From assembly GCA_036272595.1 (NCBI GenBank), contig DATAYM010000092.1, positions 62,001 to 126,000 on the forward strand: 64,000 nucleotides of DNA, written 5' to 3'. The position numbers and the translations under genes are program-made. Within the stretch, counting starts at the first letter, position 1, and every line of letters starts with the position of its first letter. The notes beneath the pieces are model-generated. The model was not told the DNA's origin. It made no database searches and saw only the letters and a program-made list of their open reading frames with translations. Positions 1-9,254 of the stretch are shown here, one piece after another. The stretch is from Poindextera sp036272595. Lineage in GTDB: Bacteria; Pseudomonadota; Alphaproteobacteria; Caulobacterales; Caulobacteraceae.

Positions 1-1646
1 ACTTCGCCGCCAAAGCGAAACTGGACGGCGTCGACATGGCGGCCATCGACGAAGACCTGGTCGGCCGCATCGACGCGGACCTCAGCCTCGGCGGCCAGGG
101 CCAGGCGCTTGGCGGCAGCCTGACCGCGCACCTGGCCGGCGCCCGGGTGCGCGACGCGGTCGCCAAGCTGGCCATGGACGGCGACGTCAAGGCCAGCCTG
201 GCCAATTCGCGCCTGGCGGTGGCCGCCACCGCGACCAACCAGGCCGGCGGCCGCGCCAGCGTCGACCTCGACCTGCCGACCGAGACCTCGGCCTCGCCGC
301 TGCGTATCGCCGTCGCCGCGACCCGGCCGATGACCGGCCGCTTCGATGTCGACGGCGAGATCGAGCCGGTCTGGCAGCTGCTGTTCGGCGGCGAACGCAC
401 CCTGGGCGGCAAGGTGAACGCCCATGGCGTCATCGCCGGAACCGTCAACACGCCGAGCTTCACCGGCCAGGCCAGTCTCGCCGGTGGCCGCTTCGAGGAC
501 GCCGCCACCGGGCTGAAGCTGCGCAACGTGGTCGCCCAGGCCGATCTCGCCCAGGACGTGATCTCGATGCGCAGCTTCACCGCCCAGGACGCCAAGACCG
601 GGACCATCTCCGGCCAGGGCCAGGTCAGCCTGGCCAAGGGCGGCGAGAGCACCCTGACCATGAACCTGAAATCCTTCCAGCTGCTCGACAACGAGACGGC
701 GACCGCGACCGCCTCCGGGGCCGTCACCGTCGCCCGCAACGCCGCCGGCAAGGCGACCCTGTCCGGCCAGCTGGTGATCAATCGCGCCGACATCTCCGGC
801 AAGACCGGCCGGACGCCGCCGGGCGTGGTCAGCATGGACGTGGTCGAGCGCAACCGGCCGGCCAGCCTCGACACCGGCCTGCAGGCCCAGGCGCCCGATC
901 ACAGCCTTTCGGCGGCGCTCGATATCCACCTGCGCTCGCCGGGCGGCGTCTTCGTGAAAGGCTTTGGCCTGAACGCCGAAATGAGCCTGGACGCGACCGT
1001 GAGCGGCGACACCTCGCGGCCGCTGCTGCAGGGCACGGCCAATGTGGTGCGCGGCGACTACCAGTTCGCTGGGCAGCGCTTCGAGATCGACACCGACAGC
1101 GTCGTCTACCTGGCCACCGATCCGAACGCGATCCGGCTGGACATCACCGGCACCCGCGACGATCCGACCCTGACGGCGGTGGTCAAGATCGGCGGCACGG
1201 CGGCCAAGCCGGAGATCACCCTGTCTTCGACGCCGACCCTGCCGCAGGACGAGATCCTGTCCCAGGTGCTGTTCGGCACCTCCGCCTCGCAGCTTTCCGG
1301 GGTCGAGGCCGCCCAGCTCGCCGCGGCGCTGGCTACGCTGGCCACCGGCGGCGGCTTCGACATCCTCGGCGGCCTGCAGAATTTCGCGCGCCTGGACCGG
1401 CTGGCCCTCGGCACGGACAACGCCTCGGGCGTGACGGTCTCCGGCGGCAAATATATCGGCAAGCACGTCTACCTGGAGCTGACCGGCGGCGGTCGCTACG
1501 GCCCGTCGGCGCAGGTCGAGTACCGCGCCAGCCACGGCGTCGCGCTGGTCTCGCAGGTCGGCGGCGAGGCCGGCGCCAAGCTGGCCGTACGCTGGCGCCA
1601 CGACTACGGCCACTCGACCGACGCGCCGGCCAAGAAGAAACCCTGA
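1..1646 (+). CDS. tamB: TamB translocation and assembly module protein, C-terminal part (5' end outside window)
   Basis: The reading frame is open from the first bases of the window, so only the C-terminal ~547 residues are present. The protein is a long run of short beta-strand repeats rich in Gly, Ala, Thr and Asp, as in the beta-taco of TamB, and ends with the conserved DUF490/TamB tail (ILSQVLFGTSASQLSG, then a strand-rich stretch ending near AVRWRHDYG). TamB-family proteins span the periplasm from the inner membrane and work with a BamA-like partner (TamA) in outer-membrane protein insertion or phospholipid transport. No in-frame start inside the window is credible; the ATG at 36 is internal. 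tamA would be expected just upstream, outside the window. Confidence 0.9.
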   Translation, partial: FAAKAKLDGVDMAAIDEDLVGRIDADLSLGGQGQALGGSLTAHLAGARVRDAVAKLAMDGDVKASLANSRLAVAATATNQAGGRASVDLDLPTETSASPLRIAVAATRPMTGRFDVDGEIEPVWQLLFGGERTLGGKVNAHGVIAGTVNTPSFTGQASLAGGRFEDAATGLKLRNVVAQADLAQDVISMRSFTAQDAKTGTISGQGQVSLAKGGESTLTMNLKSFQLLDNETATATASGAVTVARNAAGKATLSGQLVINRADISGKTGRTPPGVVSMDVVERNRPASLDTGLQAQAPDHSLSAALDIHLRSPGGVFVKGFGLNAEMSLDATVSGDTSRPLLQGTANVVRGDYQFAGQRFEIDTDSVVYLATDPNAIRLDITGTRDDPTLTAVVKIGGTAAKPEITLSSTPTLPQDEILSQVLFGTSASQLSGVEAAQLAAALATLATGGGFDILGGLQNFARLDRLALGTDNASGVTVSGGKYIGKHVYLELTGGGRYGPSAQVEYRASHGVALVSQVGGEAGAKLAVRWRHDYGHSTDAPAKKKP

Positions 1647-1675
1647 CACCGAACGAAAACCAGCAAAGCCGAGAT

Positions 1676-2182
1676 ATGAGCGAGCCTTCAGCGATCACCA
1701 TCCGCGGCGCCAGACCCGACGACGCGCCGGACCTCGGCCGCCTGGGCGCTCTGTTGGTGAAGGTGCACCATGAGTTCGATCCCGACCGCTTCGTGGCGCC
1801 GGGCCCGGGGACCGAGCGCGGCTATGGCGGCTTCCTTGCCGGGCAGCTCGACCGCAAGGACATAATCGTCCTGGTGGCCGAACAGCAGGGCGCGGTGCTC
1901 GGCTATGCCTACGCCGGCCTGGAGGGAAACGACTGGATGGCGCTGCGTGGCCCCGCCGGCGTGATCTACGATCTTGTCGTCGATCCGGCGCACCGCCGGC
2001 AAGGCATAGGCCGGCGGTTGCTGGAGGCCGCGGTGGAGACGCTGTCCGTCCGCGGCGCCCCGCGCTTCCTGCTCTCCACCGCCGCGCGCAACGAAACGGC
2101 CCAGAAGCTGTTCGAAAGCGCTGGATTCCGTCGCACGATGATCGAGATGACGCGCGAACGTAATGACCCCGCCGAGCGTTAG
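1676..2182 (+). CDS. GNAT family N-acetyltransferase
   Basis: The 168-residue protein has the length and order of a single GNAT domain: an N-terminal strand (ITIRGARPDDAPDLGRL), a central strand before the acetyl-CoA loop (GVIYDLVVDPAHRRQGIG, carrying the R/Q-x-x-G-x-G/A motif as RRQGIG), and a C-terminal segment NETAQKLFESAGFRR typical of motif B. It starts with ATG 29 bases after tamB and could be cotranscribed with it. The substrate cannot be inferred; small-molecule or protein N-acetylation are both possible. Confidence 0.88.
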   Translation: MSEPSAITIRGARPDDAPDLGRLGALLVKVHHEFDPDRFVAPGPGTERGYGGFLAGQLDRKDIIVLVAEQQGAVLGYAYAGLEGNDWMALRGPAGVIYDLVVDPAHRRQGIGRRLLEAAVETLSVRGAPRFLLSTAARNETAQKLFESAGFRRTMIEMTRERNDPAER

Positions 2183-2226
2183 GCCGGTCACTGACCGCCG
2201 TTGATTCCTCTTTGCGGATCACCACC

Positions 2227-2547
2227 ATGCCGAGCCCGACCTACGAACTCTTCGCCGAAGCCATGCGCGAGCGCAAACAGGTGCTGTGCTCGTATGACGG
2301 ACATCCACGCGAGCTCTGTCCGATCATTCTCGGCCACACGGGCGGAGAGGAGATCGCGCTGGTCTACCAGTTCGCCGGCGCCAGCAAGAGCCGCGTCCCC
2401 GACTGGAAGTGCATGCATTTGGCGAACGCGCGCGGCGTGAAACTCCGCGACGGGCCCTGGCGCGCCGGCTCGAGCCATCGGCGCGCGCAAAGCTGCGTCG
2501 AAATCGTCGATTTGGACGTCAATCCCGACAGCCCCTACAAGCGCTGA
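2227..2547 (+). CDS. Small conserved protein, WYL-like, unknown function
   Basis: I chose the ATG at 2227 (MPSPTYELFAEAMRERKQ) over the in-frame TTG at 2212 because related small proteins that I recall in Rhizobiales and Caulobacterales begin at MPSPTY. The 106-residue protein has no signal peptide or membrane segment. It carries the stretches CSYDGHPRELCPIILGHT and LRDGPWRAGSSHRRAQSCVE and ends VDLDVNPDSPYKR. The opening strand (KQVLCSYDGHPRELCP) recalls the start of WYL ligand-binding domains, but there is no DNA-binding domain. It lies alone between the GNAT gene and convergent guaA. No function is assigned. Confidence 0.7.
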   Translation: MPSPTYELFAEAMRERKQVLCSYDGHPRELCPIILGHTGGEEIALVYQFAGASKSRVPDWKCMHLANARGVKLRDGPWRAGSSHRRAQSCVEIVDLDVNPDSPYKR

Positions 2548-2578
2548 CGCCCATCCGCCGAGGTCCCGACTCAGCCGC

Positions 2579-4144
2579 TCACTCCCACTCGATCGTCCCG
2601 GGCGGCTTCGAGGTCACGTCGTAGACCACCCGGTTGATGCCCTTGACCTCGTTGATGATCCGGGTCGCCGTGCGCGCCAGGACGGGCCAGGGGAATTCGT
2701 AGAAGTCGGCGGTCATGCCGTCGGTGGAGGTGACGGCGCGCAGGGCGCAGACCTCCTCATAGGTGCGGGCGTCGCCCATGACGCCGACGGTGCGCACCGG
2801 CAAGAGGACGGCGAAGGCCTGCCAGATCTCGTCATAGAGGCCGGCTTTGCGGATCTCGTCCAGATAGATGGCGTCGGCCTTCTGCAGGATCTCGACCCGC
2901 TCGGGGGTCACCGCGCCGGGGATGCGGATGCCCAGGCCAGGGCCGGGGAAGGGATGGCGGCCGACGAAGGCGGCGGGCAGGCCAAGCTCGACGCCGAGCG
3001 CGCGCACCTCGTCCTTGAAAAGCTCGCGCAGCGGCTCGACCAGCTTCAGCTTCATCGCCTCGGGGAGGCCGCCGACATTGTGGTGGCTCTTGATCACCGC
3101 CGACGGGCCGCCGCGCGCCGAGACGCTTTCGATCACGTCCGGATAGAGGGTGCCCTGGGCCAGGAAGCCGGCGCCCTCGATCTTGCCAGCCTCGCGGTCG
3201 AAGATCTCGACGAACACCCGGCCGATGGTCTTGCGCTTGGCTTCCGGGTCGGAAATCCCGGCGAGCGCGCCGAGGAATTCCTTCGCCGCATCAACGTGGA
3301 TCAGCGGAATATTGTAGTGGTCGCGGAACAGGCGCACCACCTCCGCCGCCTCGTTCAGCCGCAAGAGGCCGGTGTCGACGAAGACGCAGGTCAGCTGTTC
3401 GCCGATCGCCTCGTGGATCAGCACCGCCGCCACCGAGGAGTCCACCCCGCCGGAGAGGCCGCAGATCACCTTGCCGTCGCCGACCTGGGCGCGGATGCGG
3501 GCGACCGCCTCGTCGCGAAAGGCGGCCATGGTCCAGTCGCCGCCGAGGCCGGCGATGCGGTGGGTGAAGTTGCGCAGCAGGAGCGCGCCGCGCGGGGTGT
3601 GCGCCACCTCCGGGTGGAACTGCACGCCGTAGAGCCGGCGGCCCTCGTCGGCGATCACCGCGAAGGGCGAGCCCTCGGAGGTGGCCACCACTTCGAAGCC
3701 GAGCGGGATGGCGGTTATGACGTCGCCGTGGCTCATCCACACCGGCTCGCTGTCGCCGACTTCGCCGAGGCCGGCGAGCAGCGACGATTCCCGCTCGATA
3801 TGGATGTCGGCGCGGCCGAATTCGCGGTTGTGGCCGCCTTCCACCGCCCCGCCCAGCGCCGCGCACATGGTCATCTCGCCATAGCAGACGCCCAGCACCG
3901 GCACGCCGAGGCCGAAGATGGTCGGGTTGGCGGCGGGGCTTTCCGCCTCGCCGGCGCTGGCCGGGCCGCCGGAGAGGATGACCGCCTTGGGCGCGAAGCT
4001 TTCGAGCAGGGCGTCGTCGACCCGGTCGTAGGGGTGGATCTCGCAATAGACGCCGCTTTCGCGCACCCGCCGGGCGATCAGCTGGGTCACCTGGCTGCCG
4101 AAATCGACGATCAGGACGCGCTCGTGGCGGACGGCTTGGCTCAT
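2579..4144 (-). CDS. guaA: GMP synthase (glutamine-hydrolysing)
   Basis: GuaA aminates XMP to GMP with glutamine and ATP. From the ATG at 4144 it is 521 residues, the usual length. The N-terminal class I glutamine amidotransferase domain has the nucleophile Cys87 (GVCYGE) and His177/Glu179 (FHPEV). The ATP pyrophosphatase domain has the PP-loop SGGVDSS at about 231-237, and the C-terminal dimerisation domain ends KPPGTIEWE. A longer in-frame extension to 4330 runs into rsmB and has no family match, so it was not used. It lies 31 bases downstream of rsmB and is the last gene of guaB-rsmB-guaA, which puts both steps from IMP to GMP in one transcript. Confidence 0.97.
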   Translation of the reverse strand: MSQAVRHERVLIVDFGSQVTQLIARRVRESGVYCEIHPYDRVDDALLESFAPKAVILSGGPASAGEAESPAANPTIFGLGVPVLGVCYGEMTMCAALGGAVEGGHNREFGRADIHIERESSLLAGLGEVGDSEPVWMSHGDVITAIPLGFEVVATSEGSPFAVIADEGRRLYGVQFHPEVAHTPRGALLLRNFTHRIAGLGGDWTMAAFRDEAVARIRAQVGDGKVICGLSGGVDSSVAAVLIHEAIGEQLTCVFVDTGLLRLNEAAEVVRLFRDHYNIPLIHVDAAKEFLGALAGISDPEAKRKTIGRVFVEIFDREAGKIEGAGFLAQGTLYPDVIESVSARGGPSAVIKSHHNVGGLPEAMKLKLVEPLRELFKDEVRALGVELGLPAAFVGRHPFPGPGLGIRIPGAVTPERVEILQKADAIYLDEIRKAGLYDEIWQAFAVLLPVRTVGVMGDARTYEEVCALRAVTSTDGMTADFYEFPWPVLARTATRIINEVKGINRVVYDVTSKPPGTIEWE

Positions 4145-4175
4145 GGCCGCGCCATAGCCGGGAATCGCCCCGCCG

Positions 4176-5489
4176 TCACGAAGGACGCTCCAGAACCGCG
4201 ACGAAGAAGCCGTCGACGCCGAAATTGCGCGGGGTGAGGCGCAGATCGCCCTGGGGCGTGACAGCGGCGGCCAGGGCGGCCAGGGCGGCCTCGTCCGCCT
4301 GGCCGGACGCGGCGATCCGAGGCAGCGCACCCACCGGGGAGAACGCCGGACTGGCGGCGAGGAAGGCGGCGAGGCGGTCCTCGTTCTCCTCCGCCAGCAG
4401 CGAACAGGTGACGTAGACCAGCCGGCCGCCGGGCTTCACATAGGCGGCGGCGGCGCCGAGCACCGCGTCCTGGTCGGCCATGCGGCGCTCGAGCTGCGCC
4501 GGGGTCAGCCGCCATTTGGCGTCCGGATGCCGCCGCCACGTCCCCGAGCCGGTGCAGGGGGCGTCGACGAAGACCAGGTCCATGCAGCCCTCCAGCCCGT
4601 CCAGCGCGTCGGGGCGCAGCGGCGAGCGGACCTGCAGGTTGCGCACGCCGGCGCGCGTCGCCCGCTTGACGGTCTCGGATAGCCGCCGCGCGTCGGCGTC
4701 GTAAGCGTAGAGCTGGCCGGTGTTGCCCATGGCCGCGGCCAGCGCCAGGGTCTTGCCGCCGCCGCCGGCGCAGAAGTCCAGCACCTGGCGGCCCCTGATC
4801 TCGCCGGCGGCGGCCGCGGCGATCTGCGAGCCCAGGTCCTGGACCTCGAACCAGCCCTTCTGGAATTCCGGCGCGCTCTCGATCGGCGCGGCGCGCTCGG
4901 CGGCGTCGGGGGCGGGCACGCGCAGGGCGTCGGCCAGGATCCCGGCCGGCTCCGCGCCCAGCGACGACAGGGCCTTCAAGGCCCGCGCCACATCGGTCTT
5001 CAGGGCGTTCACCCGCAGATCGACCGGCGCCCGCGCCGCCAGGGCCGCGGTTTCCGCCGCGCGCTCGGCGCCGTACTGGCGCTGCAGGCTCGGCTCCAGC
5101 CAGTCGGGATAGTCGCCGCGCACCGGCGCCGGCGCATCCTCGATCGGGCGAGGCGAGGCGAGGGCGGCCGCTTCCGCCCCGGAGAGTGGGCCGGGTCCGT
5201 GGGTCTCCTCCGCTACGGCCGCGGCGATCTTCTCCATCGGCCAGCCCCAGGCGTGGGCAAGGGCGGCCAGCACCACCGCGCGCGGTTGCTCGGACCCGAT
5301 CATCCAGCCCAGCGAGCGGCGGCGGCGCAGCGCGTCGAGCACCAGGCCGGACACCCAGGCGCGATCCTTCGCCCCGGCATAGCGGCTGGCCTCGCCCCAG
5401 GTCTTCAGGGCCATCCGCACCGGCTTGTGCCGCTCTCCGACATCCTCGAGCACATGGATCGCCGCGGCGATCCGGCCGCCGTCACGCAC
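4176..5489 (-). CDS. rsmB: 16S rRNA (cytosine-5) methyltransferase, RsmB family
   Basis: The 437-residue protein has an N-terminal NusB-like RNA-binding half and a C-terminal Rossmann methyltransferase domain. SAM-binding motif I is VLDFCAGGGGKTLALAAAMG. The two characteristic cysteines of m5C RNA methyltransferases are in DAPCTGSGTWRR and YVTCSLL; the TCS cysteine is the expected nucleophile. By family it methylates 16S rRNA (C967 in E. coli). The assigned position is inferred; related RsmF or NSUN-like enzymes look similar. It starts 3 bases after guaB stops, so it is very probably cotranscribed with guaB and guaA. Confidence 0.87.
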   Translation of the reverse strand: MRDGGRIAAAIHVLEDVGERHKPVRMALKTWGEASRYAGAKDRAWVSGLVLDALRRRRSLGWMIGSEQPRAVVLAALAHAWGWPMEKIAAAVAEETHGPGPLSGAEAAALASPRPIEDAPAPVRGDYPDWLEPSLQRQYGAERAAETAALAARAPVDLRVNALKTDVARALKALSSLGAEPAGILADALRVPAPDAAERAAPIESAPEFQKGWFEVQDLGSQIAAAAAGEIRGRQVLDFCAGGGGKTLALAAAMGNTGQLYAYDADARRLSETVKRATRAGVRNLQVRSPLRPDALDGLEGCMDLVFVDAPCTGSGTWRRHPDAKWRLTPAQLERRMADQDAVLGAAAAYVKPGGRLVYVTCSLLAEENEDRLAAFLAASPAFSPVGALPRIAASGQADEAALAALAAAVTPQGDLRLTPRNFGVDGFFVAVLERPS

Positions 5490-5492
5490 GCT

Positions 5493-6956
5493 TCAGCCCT
5501 GCACGGAGTAGTTGGGCGCCTCGCGGGTCATGTGGACGTCGTGGACGTGGCTTTCGCGCAGGCCCGCGCCGGTGATGCGGATGAAGCGGGCGCGTTGCTG
5601 GAAGCTTTCGATGTCCGGCGCCCCGACATAGCCCATGGCGGCGCGCAGGCCGCCGACCAGCTGGTGCAGGATGGGGCCGATCTGGCCCTTGAACGGCACC
5701 TGGCCCTCGATCCCCTCGGGCACCAGCTTCAGGGTGTCGGCCACCTCCTTCTGGAAGTAGCGGTCGGCCGAGCCGCGCGCCATGGCGCCCAGCGAGCCCA
5801 TGCCGCGATAGGCCTTGTACGAGCGGCCCTGGTACAGGAAGACCTCACCCGGCGCCTCTTCGACCCCGGCGAACATCGAGCCCATCATCGCCGATGAGGC
5901 GCCGGCAGCGATCGCCTTGGCGACATCGCCGGAATACTTGATGCCGCCGTCGGCGATCACCGGCACGCCCTGGCCGCGCGCCGCGCGCACCGCGTCGGCG
6001 ATGGCGGTCAGCTGCGGCACGCCGATGCCGGCGACGATGCGGGTGGTGCAGATCGAGCCGGGCCCGATGCCGACCTTGATGGCGTCGGCGCCGGCGTCGA
6101 TCAGCGACATGGCGCCTTCGTAGGTGGCGACGTTGCCGGCGACGATCTGCACCCGGTTGCTCTCGCGCTTCAGCCGGTCGACGGCGCGGGCGACGTGGAC
6201 CGAGTGGCCATGGGCGGTGTCGATCACCACCACGTCGACCCCGGCCTCCACCAGGGCCATGGAGCGCTCAAAACCGTCGTCGCCGACGGTGGAGGCCGCG
6301 CCGACCAGGAGGCGGCCCTGCGCGTCCTTGGCCGCGTCCGGGTGGGCCTCGGCCTTGTCCATGTCCTTGACCGTGATCAGGCCGACGGCGCGATAGGCGT
6401 CGTCGACAACGATCAGCCGCTCGATCTTGCGTCGCTGCAGCAGCGCGCGCGCGGCGTCCGGCGAGGCGCCCTCGGGCACGGTCGCCAGGTTCTCGGTGGT
6501 CATCAGCGCCGAGGCCGGCTTGGCCGGGTCGGTCTCGAACCGCATGTCGCGGTTGGTGAGGATTCCACACAATTTGCCGCTGCCGCGCTCGACCACCGGG
6601 AAGCCGGAAATCTTGCGCCGCTGGGTGATTTCACGGATTTCGCCGAGTGTGGTGTCCGGGTGGATGGTCAGCGGATTGATGACCATTCCGCTCTCGTAGC
6701 GCTTCACCTCGCGCACCTGGTCGGCCTGCTCTTCCGGGGTCAGGTTGCGGTGCAGGACCCCAAGGCCGCCGGCCTGGGCCATGGCGATGGCCAGCCGGCT
6801 CTCGGTCACCGTGTCCATGGCGGCGGACACGATCGGGATGTTCAGGCTGATCTCGCGCGTGAACTTTGTCTGGGTGTTCACCTGTCCCGGCATGACGGCG
6901 GATTCAGCCGGTTCGAGCAAAACGTCGTCGAAGGTAAGCCCTTCGCGAATCTCCAT
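5493..6956 (-). CDS. guaB: Inosine-5'-monophosphate dehydrogenase
   Basis: GuaB oxidises IMP to XMP with NAD, the committed step to GMP. The TIM-barrel enzyme begins MEIREGLTFDDVLLEPA, has a CBS-domain pair at about residues 95-200, and carries the catalytic loop GPGSICTTRIVAG with Cys303. I place the start at 6956 rather than the ATG 12 bases upstream (6968): GGAGAG sits directly before the second ATG, and a predicted -10 box at 6980-6985 would leave almost no leader for the first. The resulting length is 487 residues, normal for the family. It is the first gene of guaB-rsmB-guaA. Confidence 0.96.
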   Translation of the reverse strand: MEIREGLTFDDVLLEPAESAVMPGQVNTQTKFTREISLNIPIVSAAMDTVTESRLAIAMAQAGGLGVLHRNLTPEEQADQVREVKRYESGMVINPLTIHPDTTLGEIREITQRRKISGFPVVERGSGKLCGILTNRDMRFETDPAKPASALMTTENLATVPEGASPDAARALLQRRKIERLIVVDDAYRAVGLITVKDMDKAEAHPDAAKDAQGRLLVGAASTVGDDGFERSMALVEAGVDVVVIDTAHGHSVHVARAVDRLKRESNRVQIVAGNVATYEGAMSLIDAGADAIKVGIGPGSICTTRIVAGIGVPQLTAIADAVRAARGQGVPVIADGGIKYSGDVAKAIAAGASSAMMGSMFAGVEEAPGEVFLYQGRSYKAYRGMGSLGAMARGSADRYFQKEVADTLKLVPEGIEGQVPFKGQIGPILHQLVGGLRAAMGYVGAPDIESFQQRARFIRITGAGLRESHVHDVHMTREAPNYSVQG

Positions 6957-6979
6957 GAGACTCTCCATTTTGCGGGCCG

Positions 6980-7008
6980 CGTATAGCGGGGTGTGCGCGG
7001 CTTGTCAC
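6980..7008 (-). promoter_or_regulatory. Predicted sigma-70 promoter of guaB-rsmB-guaA
   Basis: On the minus strand GTGACA (-35) is followed by a 17-base spacer and TATACG (-10). The expected transcription start is near 6973, giving a leader of about 17 bases to the ATG at 6956. Confidence 0.55.
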
Positions 7009-7087
7009 CCGCCACGGCCCGGGGCGGGAACATGGGGACGCGAAACCTCGTTGAAAGGGCGTTGACCCGCGACGCCGGAATTCCCAG

Positions 7088-7372
7088 ATGCCTGAGCGCA
7101 AAGCTAAGCGGAAATGGTCGCAAGCCGTGACCCAACACAGCGACGCTCTCGACCTTCAGCGGGACGTTTTCACGTTGAAGGATCCGAAGAAGATCGCCGC
7201 CTCGCTGAAGCGGTCGGCCGAGGCCAGCCATCGCCGCAAGGCCGAGCCGTTCCGCTCGGCCATGTCGATGCTCACCTTCTACATCAACCGGGCCGGCAAG
7301 GAGCTTCCCGCGGCGCAAAAGAAGGTCCTGGAGGCGGCCAAGGATGAGCTTCGCGTTCAATTCGGGCGATAG
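7088..7372 (+). CDS. DUF3175 domain-containing protein
   Basis: The 94-residue, Lys/Arg-rich protein matches the DUF3175 pattern as I know it: KRKWSQAVTQHSDALDL, then FTLKDPKKIAASLKRSAEAS, RRKAEPFRSAMSMLTFYINR, and a Lys/Glu-rich end. It has no signal peptide or membrane segment. The family is widespread in soil Proteobacteria and its function is unknown to me; its basic charge is compatible with nucleic-acid binding, but that is only a guess. It is divergent from guaB and is followed after 5 bases by cfa on the same strand. Confidence 0.85.
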   Translation: MPERKAKRKWSQAVTQHSDALDLQRDVFTLKDPKKIAASLKRSAEASHRRKAEPFRSAMSMLTFYINRAGKELPAAQKKVLEAAKDELRVQFGR

Positions 7373-7377
7373 GCCCC

Positions 7378-8538
7378 GTGGCTGACGCGGTCCTTACAGC
7401 CCGGCGCACGACCCGCGCGCCGCGCGGCCGCCATGGCCCCGAAGCCGCCATCCAGGGCTTGCTGGACGAGGCCGGCGTCACACTGAACGGTCCGGAGCCG
7501 TGGGATCCGCAGGTGCACAATCCCGACCTCTACGCGCGCGTCCTCGCCCAAGGCTCGCTTGGCCTCGGCGAGGCCTATATGGACGGCTGGTGGGACTGCG
7601 AACAGCTGGACGGCCTGTTCGCCCGGGTGACCGCCGCGCGCACCGACAAGGCGCTTCGGCCGTCGCTGTCGCTGATCGGACTGGTGATGGCGGCCCACCT
7701 GCACAACCGCCAGAGCAAGCGGCGGGCCTGGGATGTGGCGGAGGTCCATTACAATCTGGGCGTCGACGTCTTCGAAGCCACCTTCGACAAGCGGCTGACC
7801 GGCAGTTGCGGCTATTGGGCCGACGCCGCCGACCTGGATGCGGCGCAGGACGCCAAGCTCGACCTGATCTGCCGCAAGATCAAACTGCAGGCCGGCCAGC
7901 GCGTGCTCGACATCGGCTGCGGCTGGGGCGCCTTCATGGGCTTCGCCGCCGAGCGCTACGGCGCGGCCTGCGTCGGGGTGACGGTCAGCGATGTGCAGGC
8001 CGCCTACGGCGCGCAGCGCTATGCCGATCTGCCGGTCGAGTTCCAGGTCAAGGACTATCGCGATTTTCGCGGCCGCGCCGACCACGTGGTCTCGATGGGC
8101 ATGTTCGAGCACGTCGGTTCGCGCAACTACCGGACCTATTTCGAGTGCGCCCGGCGCGCGCTGGCCGACGACGGCCTCTTCCTGCTGCATTCCATCTGGG
8201 CCAACGAGCCCTATCCGACCATCGATCCGTGGCTGGACAAATATATCTTCCCGAACGGCGTGCTGCCGACCGTCGGCCAGGTCGCCCAGGCGGTCGAGGG
8301 CCTGTTCGTGATCGAGAACGTCGAGAACTTCGGCGCCGATTACGACCGGACGCTGATGGCCTGGTATGCCAGGTTCCAGACCAACCGGGCGCCGCTGCAG
8401 GCCCGGTACGGCGAGCGGTTCTGCCGCATGTGGGACTACTACCTGCGCTGCTGCGCCGGCGGCTTCCGCAGCCGCGGCATCAATGTCGGCCATTTCGTGC
8501 TGTCCCCCCGCGGCGTCCCCGGCGGCTGGCGGCTTTAA
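7378..8538 (+). CDS. cfa: Cyclopropane-fatty-acyl-phospholipid synthase
   Basis: Cfa transfers a methylene group from SAM to cis double bonds of membrane phospholipid acyl chains. The 386-residue protein (E. coli Cfa is 382) begins at GTG, 5 bases after the DUF3175 gene. Visible features are the N-terminal substrate domain (GLGEAYMDGWWDCEQLDGLF), the HYNLGVDVFEATFDKRL segment, SAM motif I VLDIGCGWGAF at about 176-186, and SMGMFEHVG plus the C-terminal CAGGFRSRGINVGHFVLS. It is convergent with rlmE, overlapping its stop codon by 4 bases. Confidence 0.94.
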   Translation: MADAVLTARRTTRAPRGRHGPEAAIQGLLDEAGVTLNGPEPWDPQVHNPDLYARVLAQGSLGLGEAYMDGWWDCEQLDGLFARVTAARTDKALRPSLSLIGLVMAAHLHNRQSKRRAWDVAEVHYNLGVDVFEATFDKRLTGSCGYWADAADLDAAQDAKLDLICRKIKLQAGQRVLDIGCGWGAFMGFAAERYGAACVGVTVSDVQAAYGAQRYADLPVEFQVKDYRDFRGRADHVVSMGMFEHVGSRNYRTYFECARRALADDGLFLLHSIWANEPYPTIDPWLDKYIFPNGVLPTVGQVAQAVEGLFVIENVENFGADYDRTLMAWYARFQTNRAPLQARYGERFCRMWDYYLRCCAGGFRSRGINVGHFVLSPRGVPGGWRL

Positions 8539-9254
8539 GCTTTGGCTGGCTTGCGGCCGAAGCCGGTGGCGACCAGGTAGAGTTCGGAGCTTTCCGGGCG
8601 GCTGGCCTTGGGCTTGACGTGGCGCACCGAGGCGAAATGGCGCTTCAGCCGCGCCACCACCTCGGCGGTCTCGCCGCCCTGGAAGGCCTTCGTGACAAAG
8701 GCGCCGCCGGGTTTGAGGGTATCGACGGCGAAGTCCAGCGCCTGATCGACCAGGCCGATGATGCGCAGGTGGTCGGTGGCGCGATGACCGGTCGTGTTGG
8801 GCGCCATGTCCGACAGGATGATGTCCGGCGCGCCGCCCAGGCGCTCGATCAGGAGATCGCGGCAGGCGGGGTCGGTGAAGTCCATCTGCAGGATCTGCGC
8901 CGGCGGCAGCGGATCGACCGGCAGCAGGTCGACGCCAGCGACGGCGCCCGCGCCCCGCTCGATGGCGATCTGGATCCAGCCGCCCGGCGCGCAGCCCAGG
9001 TCGATGACCCGCGCGCCCGGCTTCAGCAGCCGGAACCGCTCGTCGATCTCGGCCAGCTTGAAGGCGGCGCGGCTGCGATAGCCCCTGGACTTGGCCGCAT
9101 GCACGAAATCGTCGTTCAGCTGCCGCTCCAGCCAGGCCTTCGACGAGGGTGTGCGGCCCTTCTTCATGCGCACCCGCACGGCGTCGCTGCGGCCCTCGTC
9201 GCCGCCGCGGGTGGGCTTGCGGACCAGGCGCTTGCGGGGCGGCTCGTCGCTCAC
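8535..9254 (-). CDS. rlmE: 23S rRNA 2'-O-methyltransferase RlmE (RrmJ/FtsJ)
   Basis: RlmE methylates U2552 in the A loop of 23S rRNA. I start it at the GTG at 9254 (MSDEPPRKRLVRK), whose bases overlap the stop of the upstream phosphatase gene (GTGA), giving 239 residues. Motifs are the conserved RAAFKLAEID with its catalytic Lys, the SAM motif DLGCAPGGWIQ, SDMAPNTTGH with the catalytic Asp, and VTKAFQGGE with the second Lys. The basic N-terminal ~40 residues are an extension common in alphaproteobacterial RlmE. It is translationally coupled to the Ppx/GppA gene. Confidence 0.94.
   Translation of the reverse strand: MSDEPPRKRLVRKPTRGGDEGRSDAVRVRMKKGRTPSSKAWLERQLNDDFVHAAKSRGYRSRAAFKLAEIDERFRLLKPGARVIDLGCAPGGWIQIAIERGAGAVAGVDLLPVDPLPPAQILQMDFTDPACRDLLIERLGGAPDIILSDMAPNTTGHRATDHLRIIGLVDQALDFAVDTLKPGGAFVTKAFQGGETAEVVARLKRHFASVRHVKPKASRPESSELYLVATGFGRKPAKA

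Noticed and set aside
2954..4237. 427-codon plus-strand ORF opposite guaA
   Set aside because: Low-complexity Ala/Gly/Arg/His translation with no motifs; guaA is certain on the other strand, and GC-rich codon use keeps the opposite frame open.
4144..4330. N-terminal extension of GuaA
   Set aside because: It lies within rsmB, reads as Pro/Arg/Ser-rich sequence and exceeds the family length.
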